This document shows positions 58,930 to 64,000 of a DNA stretch of 64,000 nt, in pieces (the stretch's first letter is position 1; each line of letters starts with the position of its first letter). A model generated the notes under the pieces. That model did no database searches. It worked only from the letters and a program-made list of their open reading frames with translations, and was not told where the DNA came from. The DNA comes from Paenibacillus sabinae T27 (GTDB lineage: Bacteria; Bacillota; Bacilli; Paenibacillales; Paenibacillaceae), in the NCBI RefSeq assembly GCF_000612505.1, contig NZ_CP004078.1, forward strand, positions 2,829,252-2,893,251. Reading direction: 5' to 3'. The position numbers and the translations under genes are program-made.

Positions 58930-60762
58930 TTAATATACATCGCGCTGGTAACGTTTTTGCTGCTGCATCTGGGTCAAATATTCGGCGGCTGCCTCCGGGC
59001 TGAGTCCGCCCTCCTGCTCGAGAATCGCGGCAAGCGCCTTGTGGACGTCATGCGCCATTTTCTTCTCGTCGCCGCATACATATACCACGGCGCCTTCCTG
59101 CAGCCACAGGTACAGTTCGCTTGCTTTCTCCAGCATGCGGTGCTGGACGTAGACTTTCTTGTCGGTATCCCGGGAGAATGCGACATCCATCCGGGTCAGC
59201 ACGCCTTCCTTGAGCCAGCGCTGCCATTCAACCTGGTACAGGAAGTCAGTTGAGAAATGCTGGTCGCCATAGAACAGCCATGTCTTGCCTTGCGCCCCGG
59301 TCTCCTCACGCTCTCCAAGAAAAGCGCGGAAAGGAGCGACGCCCGTTCCCGGTCCGATCATGATTACCGGCGCGTCCGGGTTCTCCGGAAGCTTGAAGTT
59401 CGAATTACTCTGAATGAACAACGGCAGCTTGTCTCCCGGCTGAATCCGTTCCGCCAGCTGGACGGAGCAGACGCCGTAGCGGTCTCTTCCACGGGTCTCG
59501 TAGCGTACGGCGCGGACCGTGATATGGACCTCGTCCGGGTACGCTTCTGGACTGCTGGAAATGGAATACAGCCGTGCAGGAAGCTTCCGCAGAATCTTCA
59601 CGAAATTGGCTGCCGGGATGCCGGTCAGGGCATAATCCTGCACGAGATCAAGCAAATCCCGGTCTTCGGCATACGCCCGAAGCTCCTGCTCGCGGCCCGG
59701 CGCCAGCAGCTCCTTCAGCCCGCTTTCGGGCGCCAGAGCGGCCGCCTGCTCAAGCAGCGGCTTGGTCAGCACCGTGATTTCATAGTGGCGGAGGAGCGCT
59801 TCGCGAAGCGGAAGCTCGCCGCTTTTGCCCGCCGGTACCGGCTCTTCCGGTTTCCAGCCCGCAGCCTGGATCAGTTCTTCGACAAGCCGCGGATGATTCT
59901 CGGGATACACCCCGAGGCTGTCGCCCGGCTCATATTTCAGATTGGAGCCTTCCAAGGAAAGCTCGAGATGACGGGTTTCGCGGTCCGAACCGCGCCCGTT
60001 GAGGTTCAGATTCTCCAGCACCTCGGCGTAGAACGGATTGCTTCTCGAATATTCCGATTCGGTTCCGGTCTCTGCGAGGACGGCCCCGGCGTTGCCGGCC
60101 GCATGAATCGAGGTTCCTTCTTCAAGGGCGGCAATAACGGCGTTCATCCACTCCGCGGCCGGCTCTTCGAAATCGACGTCGCAATCGGTCCGGGGAACGA
60201 TGCGCTTGCCTCCCAGCTCCTCCAGGCGCACATCGAAATCCCTGCCTGTCTTGCAGAAGAATTCATAGGACATATCCCCAAGCGCCAACACGGAGTAACG
60301 CAGCGAGGACAGCTCCGGCGCCCGCTTGCTGTGCAGGAATTCATAGAAGGAAATCGCATTGTCCGGCGGCTCCCCTTCACCGTGGGTGCTTACCAGAACA
60401 AGAAGGTTCTCGACCTTCTTAAGCGTATTCGGTTTGAAATCGCTCATTGCGGATAGAACGACCTTGAATCCAAGCTCCTCCAGTCTATTGGCGAATTTCT
60501 TCGCCAGTCTGCGGGCGTTATCCGTCTGTGATCCGAAGAGCACGGTTACATCCTTCGTTACCGCGCTCACAGGCGCAGACAGAGCCTGTACATTCACAGC
60601 CGGAACCGCTCCGGCGGAAGGCGCGAGGGCCGCAGCCCCAAGTGCTGTCAGATACCCGCTGAGCCACACCCGCTGGCCTTCCGAAAGGGTTGGCAGAAGA
60701 CGGTTCAGCAGCTCCGCCTGCTCCTGATTAAACGGACTATTCGTTACTTGAAGTTCCAACAA
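58930..60762 (-). CDS. cysJ: Sulfite reductase flavoprotein alpha subunit
   Basis: A 610-residue diflavin reductase. The flavodoxin domain (about 70-215) has VLFGSQTDNARRLA. The FAD domain has RLYSISSSPEAYPDEVH. The NADPH part has GPGTGVAPFRAF and WLFYGDQH, and the end is QQKRYQRDVY. It passes electrons from NADPH to CysI. It starts at one of two adjacent TTG codons (60762 or 60759) after GGGTGG. It is closely similar in its last 350 residues to the C-terminal half of the nitrate reductase fusion at 10633. Confidence 0.97.
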   Translation of the reverse strand: MLELQVTNSPFNQEQAELLNRLLPTLSEGQRVWLSGYLTALGAAALAPSAGAVPAVNVQALSAPVSAVTKDVTVLFGSQTDNARRLAKKFANRLEELGFKVVLSAMSDFKPNTLKKVENLLVLVSTHGEGEPPDNAISFYEFLHSKRAPELSSLRYSVLALGDMSYEFFCKTGRDFDVRLEELGGKRIVPRTDCDVDFEEPAAEWMNAVIAALEEGTSIHAAGNAGAVLAETGTESEYSRSNPFYAEVLENLNLNGRGSDRETRHLELSLEGSNLKYEPGDSLGVYPENHPRLVEELIQAAGWKPEEPVPAGKSGELPLREALLRHYEITVLTKPLLEQAAALAPESGLKELLAPGREQELRAYAEDRDLLDLVQDYALTGIPAANFVKILRKLPARLYSISSSPEAYPDEVHITVRAVRYETRGRDRYGVCSVQLAERIQPGDKLPLFIQSNSNFKLPENPDAPVIMIGPGTGVAPFRAFLGEREETGAQGKTWLFYGDQHFSTDFLYQVEWQRWLKEGVLTRMDVAFSRDTDKKVYVQHRMLEKASELYLWLQEGAVVYVCGDEKKMAHDVHKALAAILEQEGGLSPEAAAEYLTQMQQQKRYQRDVY

Positions 60763-60785
60763 TATCCACCCGCCTCATGTTCATC

Positions 60786-60822
60786 TTAATAAATTCCAAG
60801 TATCTTTATCTCAATTAGTATA
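60786..60822 (-). promoter_or_regulatory. Candidate CymR-like site at the cysJ promoter
   Basis: On the minus strand, TATACT (60817-60822) could be a -10 box. It is followed by GATAAAGATACTTGGAATTT, resembling the right half of CymR (cysteine repressor) sites. No good -35 box is seen, and the match is from memory. Confidence 0.3.
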
Positions 60823-60939
60823 TCCCTCTTTAGAACCTATCATAGTAGGTGAGACAGGTCAATTATTATCATTTTATAGCTTTTATCAGTTATAGTTATA
60901 AACGAACGGTTGTTTATACAGAGAACTGGGGGTAATGTT

Positions 60940-62397
60940 TTGCTGACAACATCCAAATGGCTCAAAGCCGCCTACGGCCTGCTCGTAACAGCCGTGATCG
61001 TGGCTATGTTTCCGAAGTATTCTTATAATGATCCGGATACCTTCTGGCACATCGAGCTCGGGCAGTATATGATTCGGAACCATACCGTGCTGCATCACGC
61101 CATACATACTTTTTACGGGGACAGACTGCCCTATATTCCGCATGAATTCGGGTTTCAGATTGCCGCTGCGGGTCTGTATATGGCGTTCGGCTGGCCCGGA
61201 GTTTATCTGCTGACGGCATTCTGTCTGTTTCTGTTAATTCTCGGGCTGCTGCAGATGGCCAAAATTTCGCGCAGGGAGCTGGGCTTCAAGGAGGATCATC
61301 CGTTTCTTCTGCCTTTTGTGCTGCTGATTTCGGTGTGGATTTACTACAACTACTTCAAGGGCCGGCCGCAGATGGTTTCGTCGTGGATGATTGTCTGGTT
61401 CTTTGTGTATTTGCGAAGGTTCCAGATGCGTCCACTGCTTAAACCGGCGGCTGCCATGCTCGCCCTCTCGCTAGGAATCGCCAATTTTCATGCTGGGGTC
61501 TGGCTTGTTATCGTTGTATTCACGGGAATGTCCTTCCTCGAAGCCTGGATTGCGCGGAAACTGGATAGACGGCGCGTGTTTGTTTTTGCCGGGGTGGTTC
61601 TGGCCGGTCTCCCCAATCCGGGGGGCATCAAGAGCCTGCTGTACATATTGACGGTTAGCAAAAATAACTTCAACATGCTGATCAACGAATGGCAGCCGAT
61701 CGCGTTTGGCAAATGGGATACGTCGGCCATGACGCTGCTGCTGCTGTTTTTTGCCCTGACCCTCCCCTTCTCGCTGTACCGGAAGCCGTTCCGGTTCTTT
61801 CTGATGCTGGGAATTATGTATCTTGGTGTATCCAACTTTAAGCAGAACCTGTTCATGTGGCTGTTCATTCCGTATTTCGCCGGGGCGTTCTTTGAAGCTT
61901 TTCCCTGGATGCGGAAGGCCGATCTTCGGTTAAAGCCATGGATAATCAAGACCGCGCTTGCAGGAGGCCTGCTCATCAACTGCATCCTCAATTTTGCTTC
62001 CCCTCCCGCTGTGAGCGCCCGCAGCTATCCCGTCGACGAGATGGCATATATTTTAAAATATCATACGGGAACCGCGCGTCCGAAAGTGCTGGCGCCCTAC
62101 GGGTCCTCCGGCTATGTGATGTACCGGGGAGGCGACGTTCTGTGCGACGGCAGGCAGGACCCTTTCATCACCCGCGAATCGCTCGGCGCATACGGCTGGA
62201 CCGCATTCGAGCGGTCGATGTACGGCTTCTCTGACGCATTGCCGGACATTGCGGCCTACGACAAGCCCGAATACATCATTGTCCGCAGCAACGCTTCCAC
62301 ACGTCTGTTCGAGGGTTGGCGAAAAGCCTTCGGCGAGCCGGTCTACCGGGGGCGCTTCGGCAGTGTGTTCTTCTATGACGGCGGCAAAAAAACGTAA
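60940..62397 (+). CDS. Polytopic membrane protein, GT-C glycosyltransferase-like
   Basis: A 485-residue protein with about nine hydrophobic segments and a C-terminal soluble end (from about 400). The first loop has SYNDPDTFWHIELGQYM, an acidic, Asp-rich loop after helix 1 as in GT-C sugar transferases (PMT/ArnT group). HEFGFQ and FHAGVW add further conserved-looking residues. The C-terminal DGRQDPFIT...YIIVRS segment resembles the lumenal ends of such enzymes. TTG 60940 after GGGGGTAATG is chosen. No neighbouring glycan genes; substrate unknown. Confidence 0.6.
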   Translation: MLTTSKWLKAAYGLLVTAVIVAMFPKYSYNDPDTFWHIELGQYMIRNHTVLHHAIHTFYGDRLPYIPHEFGFQIAAAGLYMAFGWPGVYLLTAFCLFLLILGLLQMAKISRRELGFKEDHPFLLPFVLLISVWIYYNYFKGRPQMVSSWMIVWFFVYLRRFQMRPLLKPAAAMLALSLGIANFHAGVWLVIVVFTGMSFLEAWIARKLDRRRVFVFAGVVLAGLPNPGGIKSLLYILTVSKNNFNMLINEWQPIAFGKWDTSAMTLLLLFFALTLPFSLYRKPFRFFLMLGIMYLGVSNFKQNLFMWLFIPYFAGAFFEAFPWMRKADLRLKPWIIKTALAGGLLINCILNFASPPAVSARSYPVDEMAYILKYHTGTARPKVLAPYGSSGYVMYRGGDVLCDGRQDPFITRESLGAYGWTAFERSMYGFSDALPDIAAYDKPEYIIVRSNASTRLFEGWRKAFGEPVYRGRFGSVFFYDGGKKT

Positions 62398-62448
62398 ACG
62401 GACAGCCTCTCACCCGCATCATCCCCTATACCACACGGTTGGGTAATA

Positions 62449-62492
62449 AAACGGCTTGGCCCTCTCTCATTCGGAGAAGAGCCAAGCCGTTT
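62449..62492. terminator. Bidirectional terminator
   Basis: AAACGGCTTGGC and GCCAAGCCGTTT form a 12-bp stem between two convergent genes. T-rich tails lie on both sides. Confidence 0.85.
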
Positions 62493-62496
62493 AAGT

Positions 62497-63900
62497 TTAG
62501 TTCGTCAACAGGGGGAGGTGAAGCGTTACCGTCGTCCCTTCGCCCGGCTCGCTTGCGATAGTGATTGCACCGCCGTGTGCCCGCATAAGCCGTTCCGCAA
62601 TGGCCAGCCCAAGGCCCGTTCCTCCCTGCGCCCGGCTTCGCGATTTGTCCGCTCTGTAAAAACGCTGGAACACATGCGGCAGATCCTCATCCGGAATCCC
62701 GATCCCTCGGTCACTGACCGAAATGCCGACGCTTCCGCCGATCACCGCAGCTGAAACGGTTATTTCCTTGCGCTCCGCGGAATATTTGACGGCATTGTCC
62801 AGCACGATGAGCAGCACCTGCTCCAGAAGATGATGCTTCATGTTAACCTTGGCTCCAGCAGCCGGATCAAGCCTGCGCTGAAACACGAACTCGGGATACA
62901 GCAGCTCGAAATTTTGGACGGCATAGTTAACCGTATCAATCACCGGCGTTGCGGAAAATTCGCCGTCGCTCCGCAAAGCTTCTGCGCGGGTAAGCTCCAG
63001 CAAATCGTTGACGATGTTCTTTAGCCGGCCAAGCTCCTGTACCGAGACCTGAAGCGACTCCTCCAAAATATCCGGATTATTTTTGCCCCAACGGTTCAGC
63101 AGCGAGATATGCCCCTCGATAATAGAGATCGGCGTCCTTAGCTCGTGAGAGGCGTCCGCGACAAACTGCTGCTGGTTATGAAACGCCTGCTCCAATTGGT
63201 TCATCAGTTCATTGAAGACATTGGCAAGGTTGCCGAGCTCGTCTTTGCCGTTGGAAACGGCTACCCGCTCCTGCAGACCTTTGCGCTTGATGTTGTTCAT
63301 CGTGACCGTCAATTCGCGGATCGAGCCCAGCAGCTTGCGGGACAAGAAGATTCCGCCCAACCCGCTGAGCAGGAACGCTCCGAGGAACCCCGCCAGCATG
63401 ACAGCCAGCAGCATCCGGCTCAGCTTGTCCGAGTTCTCCAGATTATTCACAATCTCGATCGTTCCAGTAAAGGATGCCGTACCAACCGGTCTGCGAATGA
63501 CCAACAGATGGTCATCGCCGTGCCACGCGGTAACAGATGTGGTGCTGTATGCCTGTCTTGGAGTGATCCAATCTTCCGGCAGATTGTCGGAGACCGTCAG
63601 GACGGGAGTGCCATGTCTGTCCAAAATCCGGATCATCTGATTCCTCGAGTTCAGGCTTTCAATGAACGGCCGAATGCTTCGGACGGACGACTCCTTCACC
63701 TGCTCAATTTCGAAATAGCTGCTGATTTCCTCCGCGCTCTTCAGCGCAGCGCTCTCGGTCTGAGCGAACATCCAATTGTTGATGACGATGTACTGAATCG
63801 CGTTGTAAGCAATAAATAAAATACACATTAAAGCTGCCGCCCATAATGTCATTTTCCAGCGGATGGACAGCCGGGACAGCCCGTTTCTCAGCCTGCTCAT
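62497..63900 (-). CDS. Sensor histidine kinase (second two-component system)
   Basis: A 467-residue kinase with two membrane segments (about 18-40 and 162-187), an outside domain of about 120 residues and a HAMP domain. The H-box is DASHELRTPIS (His near 248). N-box VLDNAVKYS, G1 DRGIGI and G2 GTGLGLA are present. It is CssS/YkoH-like in layout. It starts by ATGA overlap with the response regulator gene, so the pair is coupled. The signal is unknown. Confidence 0.94.
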   Translation of the reverse strand: MSRLRNGLSRLSIRWKMTLWAAALMCILFIAYNAIQYIVINNWMFAQTESAALKSAEEISSYFEIEQVKESSVRSIRPFIESLNSRNQMIRILDRHGTPVLTVSDNLPEDWITPRQAYSTTSVTAWHGDDHLLVIRRPVGTASFTGTIEIVNNLENSDKLSRMLLAVMLAGFLGAFLLSGLGGIFLSRKLLGSIRELTVTMNNIKRKGLQERVAVSNGKDELGNLANVFNELMNQLEQAFHNQQQFVADASHELRTPISIIEGHISLLNRWGKNNPDILEESLQVSVQELGRLKNIVNDLLELTRAEALRSDGEFSATPVIDTVNYAVQNFELLYPEFVFQRRLDPAAGAKVNMKHHLLEQVLLIVLDNAVKYSAERKEITVSAAVIGGSVGISVSDRGIGIPDEDLPHVFQRFYRADKSRSRAQGGTGLGLAIAERLMRAHGGAITIASEPGEGTTVTLHLPLLTN

Positions 63901-64000
63901 TTCCGCATCACGTAGCCGAGGCCGCGCAGCGTCTGGATCAGGCTCGGTTTACCCTGCTCATCGATTTTGTTCCGGATATAGCTGATATAGACATCGACCG
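63897..64000 (-). CDS. OmpR-family response regulator, C-terminal end only
   Basis: The frame runs off the right edge. The visible 33 residues, VDVYISYIRNKIDEQGKPSL then LRGLGYVMRK, are the wing and last strand of an OmpR-type DNA-binding domain. It ends in an ATGA overlap with the kinase gene, so it is the first gene of that operon. Confidence 0.9.
   Translation of the reverse strand, partial: VDVYISYIRNKIDEQGKPSLIQTLRGLGYVMRK

Noticed and set aside
57132..59003. 623-codon plus-strand open frame
   Set aside because: It lies antisense to cysI, whose motifs are clear; the translation is a low-complexity shadow from GC-biased codons.
59257..60456. 399-codon plus-strand open frame
   Set aside because: Antisense shadow of cysJ with no recognisable domain.

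Overview
The window looks like a chromosomal segment of a Paenibacillus-type member of the Bacillota. The grounds are strong AGGAGG-type ribosome binding sites, frequent TTG and GTG starts, intrinsic terminators after most genes, a YjcZ-like small protein, UgtP/LtaA/LtaS-type lipoteichoic acid genes and short palindromic intergenic repeats. Base composition is near 50 percent GC by eye and falls clearly at about 15.6-22.1 kb, where regulators, repeats and one gene remnant collect. There is no rRNA, tRNA, CRISPR array, phage or complete insertion sequence.

Region by region: 0-4.5 kb holds a protein end, a DeoR/HAD pair, SelO, a two-motif beta-gamma crystallin protein and a Dabb protein. At 4.7-8.9 kb a cyclic-di-GMP-I riboswitch with a terminator precedes a ThDP carboligase-like enzyme, an AhpD/CMD-like protein, a STAS-like protein and a KASIII homologue lacking the usual His and Asn; this resembles an undescribed small biosynthetic cluster. 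At 9.0-14.9 kb a leader with two A1/G4 hexaloop hairpins (ANTAR-type) and a terminator precedes NarK and a nitrate reductase fused to a CysJ-like diflavin reductase. At 15-22 kb lie TetR, MerR/MFS, P-loop, cupin/LysR and YidC genes, with an arrest-peptide gene resembling mifM just before yidC. At 22-31 kb are an azoreductase and an envelope-lipid block: DedA, histidine kinase, response regulator, UgtP, LtaA-like, UppP and a DedA-PAP2 fusion.

At 31-40 kb are a three-gene ABC-2 exporter, a phosphodiesterase lipoprotein, a methyltransferase, cardiolipin synthase, a Nudix protein and two YdcZ transporters around a Crp/Fnr regulator. At 40.3-44.3 kb is a siroheme-dependent heme (Ahb/NirJ) operon, followed by a 26-residue holin-like toxin candidate. 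At 44.4-54.8 kb are an LtaS-family enzyme and a histidine utilisation operon (HutH, HutU, HutI) in which a HutF-like deiminase and an M20 hydrolase stand where HutG would be expected, with HisC upstream. At 54.9-64 kb are a GNAT, a YpfJ metallopeptidase, cysJI, a membrane protein and a two-component system cut by the window edge.

Themes that connect the genes: RNA-level control (riboswitch, ANTAR-like leader, arrest peptide, hut attenuator); siroheme chemistry (CysI uses it, Ahb consumes it); two CysJ-type reductases; and undecaprenyl/lipoteichoic acid lipid handling. All functions are read from sequence patterns and recall of families; no search was run.
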